Below, in pieces: positions 52,907-61,911 of a stretch of 64,000 nucleotides of DNA. The position numbers and the translations under genes were made by a program. The DNA comes from Flectobacillus major DSM 103 (lineage in GTDB: Bacteria > Bacteroidota > Bacteroidia > Cytophagales > Spirosomataceae). Each line of letters begins with the position of its first letter. Positions within the stretch are counted from its first letter, which is position 1. The stretch is from the NCBI RefSeq assembly GCF_000427405.1, contig NZ_KE386491.1, forward strand, positions 665,001-729,000. Reading direction: 5' to 3'. The notes under the pieces were generated by a model. That model was given only the letters and a program-made list of their open reading frames with translations, had not been told where the DNA came from and ran no database searches.

Positions 52907-55063
52907 ATGAAAGAGCCATTGAATAGAAGAAATTTTCTCCAAATCAGCAGTTTGTCGGGTGTAGGCTTGTTGTTGGGTTGGTCTAGGGCAGCTTCTGCCA
53001 ATACCTTACACAATATTTCGGTAAGCAAAAACCTTGAAATAACGCCATTTATTCAGATTGAACCTACAGGTAAAATAACGCTATTTGCTCATAAACCCGA
53101 TATGGGGCAAGGTACTTATCAGGCTATCCCTGTAATTTTGGCCGAAGAGTTAGGCGTTTCGCTCGAACAAGTCCATATTGTTTTTTCAAAAGGAGAAAAA
53201 AAATTTGGAGACCAAACTTCAGGAGGAAGCAATTCGGTAAAAGGCTCGTACGACCAGTTGCGTATAGCAGGAGCTGCTGCCAGAGAAATGCTGATTGCCG
53301 TAGCAAGTAAGCGTTGGGGTGTAAATAGCTCGGAATGTATAACCGCAGAAGGGAAAGTATGGCACAAATCTACCAATCGTGTATTGGCATTTGGCGAACT
53401 AGCCACCGAAGCGTCGGCTCTGGAAGTACCTGCCTCTCCTCAACTCAAAAACCCTGCTAATTTCGAGTATATTGGCAAACCATTGGCTCGGCCAGATATT
53501 CCGTCGAAAGTAAATGGTAAAGCTGTTTTTGGTATGGATGTTACTTTGCAAGGAATGTTGTATGCAAGTATTGAACGATGTCCTGTTTTTGGTGGAAAAG
53601 TAAAAGCATTTGATGGCTCGGCAGCCATGAAAATAAAAGGAGTGAAAGCCGTATTAAAAACCGACCGAAAATTAGAAAATAATGTAGTAGAGGGTTCGGG
53701 TGTAGCCGTTGTTGCCGATTCGTATTGGGCGGCCCTAAAAGCTAGGAAAGCCTTAGTAATAGAATGGGATTATGCCGGAAATGACAAGGTGAGTTCTGAT
53801 TCTATTACGGCTAACTTTCAAAACCTAGCACAACAAGAAGGAGTAATTGACAAAGCTTGGGGCGATTTTGATAAAACGTACCAAGGGGCTATCACCACTT
53901 TGGATGCTACCTACGAAACCCCTTTTCTGGCTCATTCGCCTATGGAACCCCAAAATGCCTTGGCATATATACAAGGCAATAAATGTGAAGTATGGATTTC
54001 GTCACAAGGCCCCGATTTGGTACGAGACTCTTTGGCTCAGTATATGAAACTGAATCCCGAAGATATAACTGTCAATATTCAATTTTCGGGTGGAGGTTTT
54101 GGTCGACGGCTTTTTCCTGATGTAGCCTGCGAAGCAGCTATGTTATCGAAAAGTATGAGTGCTCCTGTCAAAGTAATATGGACACGTGAAGATGATACCT
54201 CCAAAGGCCCTTTTCGTCCTTCAACATATAGCCAATTGAAAGCGGCTTTGAGTGCCGATGGAAGAGCTACGGCTTTTCAGCACAAAGTGGTATCGCCCTC
54301 TATTATGGATTATCTGTATCAAAGTCATGATAAAGCCAAGGCTGCAGGCGAAATGACCGAAGGTATTAGCGATATGTCCTATAATATTCCTCATGTAAAA
54401 AATACCTATGTTTTTGCCCAAAATACTATTCCATTAGGCTGGTGGCGTGCTGTTACTTCTACCACTACAGCCTTTTCACACGAAAGCTTTATTGACGAAA
54501 TGGCTCACAAAGCAGGTAAAGACCCTATTGATTTTCGCTTGAATCAGTTAACCAACAAGGGGCATGTCTTTACTATTTTGAATACACTAAAAGAAAAATC
54601 TGACTGGAATAAGCCACTACCCAAAGGCTGGGGGCGTGGTGTGGCCGTCTGGGAGTTTTTTGCAGGTGTATGCGGGCAGGTAGTTGAGGTATCTCGTCAA
54701 GAAAAAGGTGTCAAAATAGAAAAAGTAACGGCTGTAATTCACTGTGGTACAGTAATTAATCCTAGTAATGTAAAAGCACAAGTAGAAGGAGCTATTATTA
54801 TGGCACTCACGGCTGCAACCAAAGATGCTATTATTTTTGATAAGGGCATGGCTACCAATAGCAATTTTCACGATTACCGTATGGCTCGAATCAATGAAGT
54901 ACCGCCTGTTATTGATATTCATATTTTGGTAGATGGCACTAAACCCAATGGTGTTGGCGAACCAGGACTACCGCCATTTGCCCCTGCACTTTGCAATGCT
55001 ATTTATCAGGCCACAGGCAAGCGTATCCGTAAACTACCCTTTGATATAGACAATGTCGTCTAG
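52907..55063 (+). CDS. Molybdopterin hydroxylase large subunit (IorB-like), paralog 2
   Basis: 718 residues. Tat motif LNRRNFLQISSLSG. It shares the architecture of paralog 1 but resembles paralog 3 more (ISSQGPDLVRD, FSGGGFGRRLFPD, EGISDMSYNIPHVKN). Catalytic Glu lies in GVGEPGLPPFAPALC at about 685. It has no adjacent small subunit, so it probably shares the one at 49986 or uses one outside the window. Transcribed separately from paralog 1. Confidence 0.9.
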   Translation: MKEPLNRRNFLQISSLSGVGLLLGWSRAASANTLHNISVSKNLEITPFIQIEPTGKITLFAHKPDMGQGTYQAIPVILAEELGVSLEQVHIVFSKGEKKFGDQTSGGSNSVKGSYDQLRIAGAAAREMLIAVASKRWGVNSSECITAEGKVWHKSTNRVLAFGELATEASALEVPASPQLKNPANFEYIGKPLARPDIPSKVNGKAVFGMDVTLQGMLYASIERCPVFGGKVKAFDGSAAMKIKGVKAVLKTDRKLENNVVEGSGVAVVADSYWAALKARKALVIEWDYAGNDKVSSDSITANFQNLAQQEGVIDKAWGDFDKTYQGAITTLDATYETPFLAHSPMEPQNALAYIQGNKCEVWISSQGPDLVRDSLAQYMKLNPEDITVNIQFSGGGFGRRLFPDVACEAAMLSKSMSAPVKVIWTREDDTSKGPFRPSTYSQLKAALSADGRATAFQHKVVSPSIMDYLYQSHDKAKAAGEMTEGISDMSYNIPHVKNTYVFAQNTIPLGWWRAVTSTTTAFSHESFIDEMAHKAGKDPIDFRLNQLTNKGHVFTILNTLKEKSDWNKPLPKGWGRGVAVWEFFAGVCGQVVEVSRQEKGVKIEKVTAVIHCGTVINPSNVKAQVEGAIIMALTAATKDAIIFDKGMATNSNFHDYRMARINEVPPVIDIHILVDGTKPNGVGEPGLPPFAPALCNAIYQATGKRIRKLPFDIDNVV

Positions 55064-55424
55064 GCAATAGCTGATAAAATAGTGTTATCGTTAAAAAAAC
55101 TATCTCAATTTTACTAACTGGCAAATTTTTGCCAGTTAGTAAAATTGAGATAGGAGACTTTAGTGTATTTTTAATATAATCCTAAAAATCTTGCATTCAA
55201 GAAATAGGTGTCTGCCTGTTTTAACTACTCTTTATAATTATTTGATAACTTAACATGAGCGTAAGCACTCTTTTTGAATAGTAAAAACTATGATTAAACC
55301 TTCTATTGAAGTTAGACAAACAAGATAATGTTGTAACTTTACGGTTAGCCTAATAAACAAATGGTAATTCCTGCCGTTTGTAAGGAATATTGATGTAACC
55401 ATATAAATAGTAAAATTTTAAATA
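55064..55424. other. Intergenic region with long palindrome
   Basis: 361 bases containing the 26-bp-arm inverted repeat at 55100-55153. A weak -7 box (TAACTTTA, 55334-55341) may serve the next gene. The rest is plain AT-rich sequence. Confidence 0.45.
55100..55153. repeat. Near-continuous 26-bp palindrome (cruciform-capable)
   Basis: Arms at 55100-55125 and 55128-55153 are perfect inverse copies separated by only two bases. It starts CTATCTCAATTTT. On the plus strand no T run follows; on the complement strand seven T follow, yet no minus-strand gene enters from the right. It may be a terminator of paralog 2 or a protein-binding or mobile site. Confidence 0.6.
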
Positions 55425-56141
55425 ATGAAATATATCATTTTAACCGTTACTTTTTTACTAAGTAGTATATTGTTGTTAGATGCCAAACCAAGAAAACGTA
55501 AGCACAAAGCAAGAGCTAGACACAGAACTGCAGTGGTTGCCAAAAATGTAAAAACGATTTGGGTAGCCGACCATCAGGTCGATTGTCAGGGTGTGGGGCC
55601 TATGAAGTGTTTCTTGATTAAATATGCCGAAGAGGAAGAATGGCAAAATTATTATGGTACAATAGATAGGTTTAAGTTTGTAGAAGGCTTTGAATATAAA
55701 ATTCAAGTAAAAGAAACCCCCATCAAAAACCCTCCTGCCGATGCCCCAGATGTAAAATGGACTTTGGCCAGGGTTTTGTCTAAAAAAGAAGCTGAAATTC
55801 CGAGATTACCCTTGGCTTCTCAATGGATTTTGGAAAGCTATTATGATGGCAATGCTTGGGTGTCGGCTGGTAGTAAATCGGCCTATATTACGATTGCTCG
55901 TGACTTAAAAAGTTTTACGGGTACAGGTGGCTGTAACAGACTGCGAGGCAACTTGGACGTAAACGCTAATAATGTAAAATTTGGACAAATAATAAGCACA
56001 AAAATGGCCTGCGATAAGCTACAAGCCGAAACCAAGTTTATAAACGTACTTGAAAGTGCAACAAGTTTTGAGATAAAAGGGGCTGAACTTTTCTTGTATA
56101 AAGACGGCCAGCCTATTGTTTCATTAGAAAGCTATCGATAG
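55425..56141 (+). CDS. Exported DUF4377 and META-domain protein
   Basis: 238 residues: signal peptide (LTVTFLLSSILLLDAK), a very basic linker (RKRKHKARARHR), a DUF4377 domain at about 40-125 (TIWVADHQVDCQGVGPMKC, YKIQVKETPI) and a C-terminal META/HslJ domain (FTGTGGCNRLRGNL, STKMACDKLQAETKF). Relatives are envelope-stress or heat-shock proteins without known activity. Terminator shared with the convergent esterase. Confidence 0.8.
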   Translation: MKYIILTVTFLLSSILLLDAKPRKRKHKARARHRTAVVAKNVKTIWVADHQVDCQGVGPMKCFLIKYAEEEEWQNYYGTIDRFKFVEGFEYKIQVKETPIKNPPADAPDVKWTLARVLSKKEAEIPRLPLASQWILESYYDGNAWVSAGSKSAYITIARDLKSFTGTGGCNRLRGNLDVNANNVKFGQIISTKMACDKLQAETKFINVLESATSFEIKGAELFLYKDGQPIVSLESYR

Positions 56142-56162
56142 TTGTTTTTGAAATTAATCAAC

Positions 56163-56201
56163 AAAAAGGTCGCAAATCTGAGAATAGTTTGCGACCTTTT
56201 T
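56163..56201. terminator. Bidirectional terminator, META protein / esterase
   Basis: Perfect 14-bp stem (56163-56176 with 56188-56201) with A run left and T run right. Confidence 0.88.
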
Positions 56202-56202
56202 T

Positions 56203-57015
56203 TTAATTATTTTTCAAGAAAAAGGCATTAAAAAAATAAAAATGATTTCTGGTCGACACAGCCCAGTATTCCCAGTTATGTCCTCCGGGGCGTTCTGTAT
56301 ATTCATGAGGATATTTTAAATCTACAAGTTTTTGGTGCAAAGCACGATTGACACCAAGAAAGAAATCATCAACCCCACAATCTAGCAATATAGTAAGTCC
56401 TTTGGGGAAAGTTTGATTAATAACAGCATGTTTTTCCCAAACCTCTCGGTTTTCTTCTAATTTGCCCAAACGGCCTTTAATATTCCAGTTGTTAGGAAAT
56501 GGCACAATATCGACCCCGCCACTCATACTGGCTACAGCCCCAAAAATATCGGGATGACGAGTTGCCAAAAACATAGCTCCATGACCACCCATACTCAAGC
56601 CAGTAATAGCACGATGCCCAATATCGGCTTTAGTACGGTATTTTTGGTCAATTTGTGGTACTAATTCTTTAGACACATAGGTTTCGTATTGGTATTTTGG
56701 CTCAATAGGGCTATCAAAATACCAGCTATCGTATCCACCGTCTACACAAACAGCTATGACTTTATATTGGTCAACCAACTGCTTGAAATCTGGAGAATCC
56801 TTTACCCAATTTTTGTGATTACCACTCCAGCCATGTAAAAAATAAATAACAGGAAAACGAGTAGATTCGGCCTGCTGATACCCCTCGGGCAATACTACTA
56901 CCACTGGACTGTATTTTTGCATGGCATTGCTATAAACCTGAATGGTATCAACTTTGGCTGCTAATACACACGATGCACAAAGCAAATGGAAAAGCAATAG
57001 AATTGTTTTTTTCAT
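56203..57015 (-). CDS. Exported CE1-like esterase, copy 1
   Basis: 270 residues with signal peptide (ILLLFHLLCASCVLAAK). Putative esterase (esterase D / carbohydrate esterase family 1) fold: VIYFLHGWSGNHKNW, nucleophile Ser141 in TGLSMGGHGAMF, acid in LLDCGVDDFF and His in ERPGGHNWEYW. Likely cleaves acyl groups from sugars or polysaccharides in the periplasm. It is on the opposite strand to the surrounding oxidase genes, and a related copy lies at 60911. Confidence 0.87.
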   Translation of the reverse strand: MKKTILLLFHLLCASCVLAAKVDTIQVYSNAMQKYSPVVVVLPEGYQQAESTRFPVIYFLHGWSGNHKNWVKDSPDFKQLVDQYKVIAVCVDGGYDSWYFDSPIEPKYQYETYVSKELVPQIDQKYRTKADIGHRAITGLSMGGHGAMFLATRHPDIFGAVASMSGGVDIVPFPNNWNIKGRLGKLEENREVWEKHAVINQTFPKGLTILLDCGVDDFFLGVNRALHQKLVDLKYPHEYTERPGGHNWEYWAVSTRNHFYFFNAFFLKNN

Positions 57016-57392
57016 ATTATGATAATAGAGTTTAAATTGTATTGAAAGGCAATTTAATAGATAATCTTGCCAAAATTAGGCTGTTTGCCTTAAAATGTAC
57101 CAATAGAGGAACGACTGAGTGATTGAGAGAGTTTGTGAATTAGTAAATGAAGGGTAGTATGGTATCAATCATTGAGGGGGATTTAATGCGACTTTTATGG
57201 AGTTATTTAATGTACAAGATAGATTTTTAATGAAATAACCCACAACTCACTCATTAACTCACAATTCTTTCGATAGATTAAGTAATATATTGCCATAGAG
57301 GTATGCTTTTTCTATAAAAACATACAGACTTTACAAGTTAATATGCTTATTTAGTTTATATTTAAAAATTACAACTAAAACTCTGATTAATT
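57016..57392. other. Divergent intergenic region, esterase / GMC operon
   Basis: 377 bases. A one-mismatch -7 box TATATTTA (57357-57364) lies about 30 bases before the GMC operon. Imperfect inverted GAGTGATTGAG / CACTCATTAACTC-like segments are present near 57115 and 57240. No gene was recognised. Confidence 0.4.
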
Positions 57393-57914
57393 ATGGAAAG
57401 ACGTTCCGCAATAAGGAACTTAACTTTGGCCGTAGGAGGGCTAATTGCTATGCCCTCATGGGCAAAAGGCTGGACCCCCGAAGGTATTGTTGATGCCCCA
57501 ACTTCTGTACAAACTACTGCTGCTCAGGAATTACTCGCTGCCATTACAGAAGCTATTATCCCCGAAACCAGTACACCTGGTGCCAAGTCACTGAAAGTAC
57601 ATCTTTTTGTAGAACGTATGATAAAAGACTGCTATGGCGAGGAGGCTCAAGGTATTTTTAAAAATGGATTGACACTTACCGATACCATTAGTCAAAAACT
57701 TCATCAGAAAAACTTTGTAGAGAGTAATACCGCCGAACAGCTAGCTGTACTAAATGCTATGAAAGCGGCTCAGGATACTACTGCAAAACAATTTGTTGGT
57801 TTAGTTAAAAATCTTACTATTCGGGGGTATATGAACTCGGAATATGTTATGGTTAATTTATTGAATTTTAATATGGCTCCAGGTTTTTATCATGGATGCG
57901 TACCTCTCAAGTAA
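57393..57914 (+). CDS. Gluconate 2-dehydrogenase subunit 3-like protein (Tat-exported)
   Basis: 173 residues. A twin-arginine leader (MERRSAIRNLTLAVGGLIAM) is followed by a helical domain of the gluconate 2-dehydrogenase subunit 3 family (AITEAIIPETSTPGAKSL, FVERMIKDCY, YMNSEYVMVNLLNF). Such small subunits carry the FAD-containing GMC partner through the Tat pore and are required for its activity. The GMC gene begins 31 bases downstream. Confidence 0.9.
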   Translation: MERRSAIRNLTLAVGGLIAMPSWAKGWTPEGIVDAPTSVQTTAAQELLAAITEAIIPETSTPGAKSLKVHLFVERMIKDCYGEEAQGIFKNGLTLTDTISQKLHQKNFVESNTAEQLAVLNAMKAAQDTTAKQFVGLVKNLTIRGYMNSEYVMVNLLNFNMAPGFYHGCVPLK

Positions 57915-57945
57915 ATTGTTCCCTTCAATCCAATTTTCTCTAATT

Positions 57946-59664
57946 ATGTCGTTTTTAACTATTGATTCTATAAAAGAAAGAACTTTCGATGCTATCGTAA
58001 TTGGTTCGGGAATAAGTGGTGGCTGGGCAGCCAAAGAACTAAGCGAGAAGGGTTTGAAAACCCTAGTGTTGGAGCGTGGGCGTGACGTAAAACACGTAAC
58101 CGACTACCCCACAACGATGATGAACCCTTGGGAATTTGAACATTTGGGGCAAATTCCTAAGGCTATTAAAGATGCCAACCCTATTGTAAGTCGTTGTTAT
58201 GCCTTTAATGAAGATGCCGCCCATTTTTTTGTAAAAGATGCCGAACATCCTTATATACAAGACAAACCTTTTGATTGGATTCGTGGATACCAAGTAGGTG
58301 GGAAGTCGCTAATGTGGGCCAGAGGAACACAACGCTGGTCGCAGTTTGATTTTGATGGCCCTGCTCGTGACGGCTTTGCCGTAGAATGGCCTATTAGCTA
58401 TGCTGAATTGGCACCATGGTATAGTCATGTCGAGAAGTTTGCGGGTATTTCTGGAAATAAAGACGGCTTACCACAGTTGCCTGATGGCGAATTTTTGCCT
58501 CCTCACGAACAAAGTTGTGTTGAGAAGCATTTTAGCCAACAAATGGCCAAGCATTATAACAACAAGCGACCTATTATTATTGGTCGATGTGCTCATTTGA
58601 CCAAGCCTCAGCCTATTCATTTGAAACAAGGGCGAGGACAATGCCAAAACCGTTCGCTATGCCAGCGGGGCTGCCCTTACGGAGGGTATTTTAGTAGTAA
58701 TTCGTCTACTATTCCATGGGCACTTAATACGGGCAATATGACCCTCAAGCCCGATTCTGTAGTCCATTCTATTATATTTGATGAAAAGAAAAATAAGGCT
58801 ACAGGTGTACGAGTAATAGATGCTCATACCAAGCAAATGACCGAATATTATGCCCGTATTATATTTGTGAATGCGGCCACTATGAATACCAATTTGATAT
58901 TGCTCAATTCAAAGTCAAATCGTTTTCAGAATGGCTTGGGCAACGATAATGGGTTGTTGGGCAAATATATTGCTTTTCATAATTTTAGAACAACCATTTC
59001 GGCCGAATACGAAGGCTTCCAAGATAGTATTACAGAAGGAATTAGACCCAACGGAAGCTATATTCCTAGGTTTAGGAATGTTGAAAAACAAGAAACGGAT
59101 TTCTTGCGTGGTTATGCGGCAGGTTTTGGTGCAAGCAGAAGCTTAGATAACGATACTTCGGGTTTTGGTGAGGAACTAAAAAATAATTTGACCCAAAAGA
59201 AATATGGTAATTGGCGGGTAAGCTCGCACATGATGGGTGAGACTATTCCGAAGGAAAGTAATGTTGTAACCCTCGACAATACCCTCAAAGACCCTTGGGG
59301 TATTCCTCAGTTGCGGGTGTCGGTAGCCTACGACGATAACGATGAAAAAATGATAAAGGATTTTCATGAACAAATGACCGAAATGTTGACTATTGCAGGG
59401 TTTGTCAATATTCAAACACATGATAAACCCGACAAAGCTCCAGGCCTAGATATTCATGAAATGGGAGGTGTTAGAATGGGTAAAGACCCTAAAACATCGC
59501 TTTTGAACAAATGGAACCAATTGCATAATTGTAAAAATGTCTTTGTAACGGATGGGGCTTGTATGACTTCTGTTTCTACGCAAAATCCATCGCTAACTTT
59601 TATGGCAATAACTGCCCGAGCAGCCAACCATGCTGTGGCAGAGATGAAAAAAGGAAATTTGTAA
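57946..59664 (+). CDS. GMC-family FAD oxidoreductase (sugar dehydrogenase-like large subunit)
   Basis: 572 residues from the ATG giving MSFLTIDSIKERTFD. FAD site AIVIGSGISGGWAAKELSE with LVLERGRD, then GYQVGGKSLMWARGTQRW. The C-terminal GMC domain has HEMGGVRMGKDPK and VSTQNPSLTFMAITARA, holding the catalytic His/Asn pair. No signal peptide: export would rely on the Tat-bearing subunit 3 upstream. Related pairs oxidise gluconate or the C3 hydroxyl of glycosides in the periplasm, passing electrons to cytochrome c. No cytochrome gene is in this operon. Confidence 0.9.
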   Translation: MSFLTIDSIKERTFDAIVIGSGISGGWAAKELSEKGLKTLVLERGRDVKHVTDYPTTMMNPWEFEHLGQIPKAIKDANPIVSRCYAFNEDAAHFFVKDAEHPYIQDKPFDWIRGYQVGGKSLMWARGTQRWSQFDFDGPARDGFAVEWPISYAELAPWYSHVEKFAGISGNKDGLPQLPDGEFLPPHEQSCVEKHFSQQMAKHYNNKRPIIIGRCAHLTKPQPIHLKQGRGQCQNRSLCQRGCPYGGYFSSNSSTIPWALNTGNMTLKPDSVVHSIIFDEKKNKATGVRVIDAHTKQMTEYYARIIFVNAATMNTNLILLNSKSNRFQNGLGNDNGLLGKYIAFHNFRTTISAEYEGFQDSITEGIRPNGSYIPRFRNVEKQETDFLRGYAAGFGASRSLDNDTSGFGEELKNNLTQKKYGNWRVSSHMMGETIPKESNVVTLDNTLKDPWGIPQLRVSVAYDDNDEKMIKDFHEQMTEMLTIAGFVNIQTHDKPDKAPGLDIHEMGGVRMGKDPKTSLLNKWNQLHNCKNVFVTDGACMTSVSTQNPSLTFMAITARAANHAVAEMKKGNL

Positions 59665-59710
59665 AATACCAATAACCTACCAAATACTTATAGCTGTTAC
59701 CAATACGACA

Positions 59711-60880
59711 ATGATAAACAAACGGCACCCTTCGATTGATTTTACACGTGGGCTAGTCATGATTATTATGGCTCTGGATCATGTGCGTGACTTAATGCAC
59801 GTAGGTTCGCTAACAGAAGACCCCACTAATTTGGCTACAACCACACCTTTACTATTTATGACAAGGTGGATTACTCATTTGTGTGCTCCAACGTTTGTGT
59901 TTTTGTCGGGGGTATCGGCGTATTTGTCGTTTAATAAGCACCACAATATAAAGGAAAGCCAGCGGTTTTTGATTACTCGTGGTTTGTGGTTAATCTTCCT
60001 AGATTTTACGGTGATTAGCTTGGGTATTTGGTTTGATATTAAGTTTAGAATAATACTATTTCAAGTAATTGCTTGTATTGGGTTAGGTTTTATTCTGCTT
60101 GCTTTTTTGCTTCGAGTATCGCCCAAAATACAGGCAATTATAGCTGTTGTCATTGTGTTTGGGCATAATGCTTTAGCATTGATACCACCTTTTGAAAATA
60201 TCAGCTTGAAAGTATTATGGGCTGTTTTTGTGAGTCCCAATATATTTCCTGTTAGTAATAGCTTCACAATGGCCTTTTTGTACCCAGTATTACCTTGGTT
60301 TGGTATTATGCTAGCAGGGTTTGTTGTAGGGCGTTTGTACGATTTGGACGATGTAGCTCGCAGAAAAAACCTTACCCAAATCGGCCTTGCCTTTTTCTCT
60401 GTGTTTGTATTGTTACGATTCCTCAATATCTATGGAGACCCAGTGCCTTGGTCTGCCCAAAAAAATATAGGGTATACTATTTTATCATTTATCAATACCA
60501 CCAAATATGCTCCATCGCTACTATTTACCCTCATGACCCTAAGTGTTACGATGGCCATGCTTCGGTTGTCGGATGGTGTCCATAGCCAATGGATTAGCCG
60601 TGTCAGTATATACGGCAAAGTACCTCTTTTTTACTATATAATACACTGGTATCTTGTGCATACTGCCATGTTGATTATGGTGTTTTTGCAGGGTTATTCG
60701 TGGGAAAGCCTTCAATTTGGAGCTTTTAAATTTGGTCGTCCCGAACAAGGTTCTGGGGTTTCACTGCCTTCTATTTACCTGATTTGGGCGTGTGTGGTAT
60801 TGGTATTATACCCATTATGTTTGCGATATAGTCATTATAAAGCGGCCAATTCCGACAAAAAATGGCTAAGATATTTCTAG
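59711..60880 (+). CDS. DUF1624/HGSNAT-like membrane acyltransferase
   Basis: 389 residues with about ten membrane helices. The N-terminal RHPSIDFTRGLVMIIMALDHVRD matches the heparan-alpha-glucosaminide N-acetyltransferase catalytic domain family, in which the conserved His/Asp pair lies in the first helix region. It may acetylate a sugar across the inner membrane. It is 46 bases after the GMC gene and 30 before an esterase, suggesting a pathway that adds and removes acyl groups on an oxidised sugar; this pathway is inference. Confidence 0.82.
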   Translation: MINKRHPSIDFTRGLVMIIMALDHVRDLMHVGSLTEDPTNLATTTPLLFMTRWITHLCAPTFVFLSGVSAYLSFNKHHNIKESQRFLITRGLWLIFLDFTVISLGIWFDIKFRIILFQVIACIGLGFILLAFLLRVSPKIQAIIAVVIVFGHNALALIPPFENISLKVLWAVFVSPNIFPVSNSFTMAFLYPVLPWFGIMLAGFVVGRLYDLDDVARRKNLTQIGLAFFSVFVLLRFLNIYGDPVPWSAQKNIGYTILSFINTTKYAPSLLFTLMTLSVTMAMLRLSDGVHSQWISRVSIYGKVPLFYYIIHWYLVHTAMLIMVFLQGYSWESLQFGAFKFGRPEQGSGVSLPSIYLIWACVVLVLYPLCLRYSHYKAANSDKKWLRYF

Positions 60881-60910
60881 TACTTTATTCTAAAACCCCT
60901 TCTATTGAAC

Positions 60911-61774
60911 ATGAAAAAACTATTCACATTATTGATGTTTGCTATTGGGCTGCCTGTATCTGTTATGGCACAAGGTAGCAAAGTATTTGAAAATGTATCG
61001 GTAAAAAGTAAAATCCTCAATGCCGACAGGAAGTTTGCTATTTATTTGCCTGCCGACTACGAAACCTCCCAAAGGAGTTACCCTGTATTATATTTATTGC
61101 ACGGAGCAGGCGACGACCAAACGGGCTGGGTGCAGTTTGGCGAAGTACAGCATATTGCCGACCAAGCCATTGCCGAAGGTAAGGCTACGCCCATGATAAT
61201 TGTGATGCCCGATGCCAATACTGGTAGAAGAGGCTATGCCAACGACCCCAAAGGAGAATGGCGTTATGAAGATTTTTTCTTCCAAGAATTGATGCCTTTT
61301 GTCGAAAAAACATACCGTATCAAAGCCGAAAAACGCTTTAGAGCTGTGTCGGGCTTGTCGATGGGTGGCGAAGGTACATTTACTTATGCCTTGCATCATC
61401 CCGAGCTATTCTCGTCTGCTTGTCCACTAAGTGCTGCTACTGGCCCCATGACCTTAGAGGACGAGGAGGCTCGTTTAAAACGCTTTAATATTACTGCTAC
61501 CGACGAGGAGAAAAAAGCTCATTTTGCCAAATACAGCATACTAGAATTGATTAAGAATATACCCGACGACCAAAAGAAGGCCGTAAGATGGTATATTGAT
61601 TGTGGCGACGATGATTTTCTTTACGAAGGCAATTCGTTGGTACATATTGCCATGCGAAAAAAAGAAATTCCTCACGAGTTTAGGATTCATGATGGAGGAC
61701 ACACTTGGACTTATTGGCGAACTGCTTTGCCAAAAGTTTTAAGCTTCGTTTCAGAGGCATTTCATCAATATTAA
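60911..61774 (+). CDS. Exported CE1-like esterase, copy 2
   Basis: 287 residues from the ATG at 60911 (MKKLFTLLMFAIGLPVSVMAQ signal); a TTG two codons upstream is ignored. Esterase fold with VLYLLHGAGDDQTGW, nucleophile Ser150 in SGLSMGGEGTF, acid in DCGDDDFLYE and His in IHDGGHTWTYW. It is related to copy 1 at 56203 but differs enough to suggest another substrate. Last gene of the GMC operon, followed by a terminator. Confidence 0.88.
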   Translation: MKKLFTLLMFAIGLPVSVMAQGSKVFENVSVKSKILNADRKFAIYLPADYETSQRSYPVLYLLHGAGDDQTGWVQFGEVQHIADQAIAEGKATPMIIVMPDANTGRRGYANDPKGEWRYEDFFFQELMPFVEKTYRIKAEKRFRAVSGLSMGGEGTFTYALHHPELFSSACPLSAATGPMTLEDEEARLKRFNITATDEEKKAHFAKYSILELIKNIPDDQKKAVRWYIDCGDDDFLYEGNSLVHIAMRKKEIPHEFRIHDGGHTWTYWRTALPKVLSFVSEAFHQY

Positions 61775-61777
61775 TAC

Positions 61778-61820
61778 ACAAAAAGGGCTATGATTCAAAC
61801 AATATCGTAGCCCTTTTTGT
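61778..61820 (+). terminator. Terminator of the GMC operon
   Basis: Perfect 13-bp arms ACAAAAAGGGCTA (61778-61790) and TAGCCCTTTTTGT (61808-61820). Confidence 0.85.
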
Positions 61821-61850
61821 AGGTTAAAGTATAAACACTTGAGCTAAAAA

Positions 61851-61883
61851 TCTGATAAGGAGTTGTGTGTTTTATTAAATTTG
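61851..61883 (+). promoter_or_regulatory. Promoter of hydroxylase paralog 3
   Basis: TAAATTTG (61876-61883) is a perfect -7 box, with TCTG (61851-61854) as a weak -33 element 21 bases upstream and a 28-base leader. Confidence 0.5.
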
Positions 61884-61911
61884 AGGATATATCATAAACT
61901 TGCCCAAAATC

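Noticed and set aside
57142-57230. 27-codon frame in the gap before the GMC operon
   Set aside because: Too short, no operator or conserved feature, and several internal ATG codons; likely chance.
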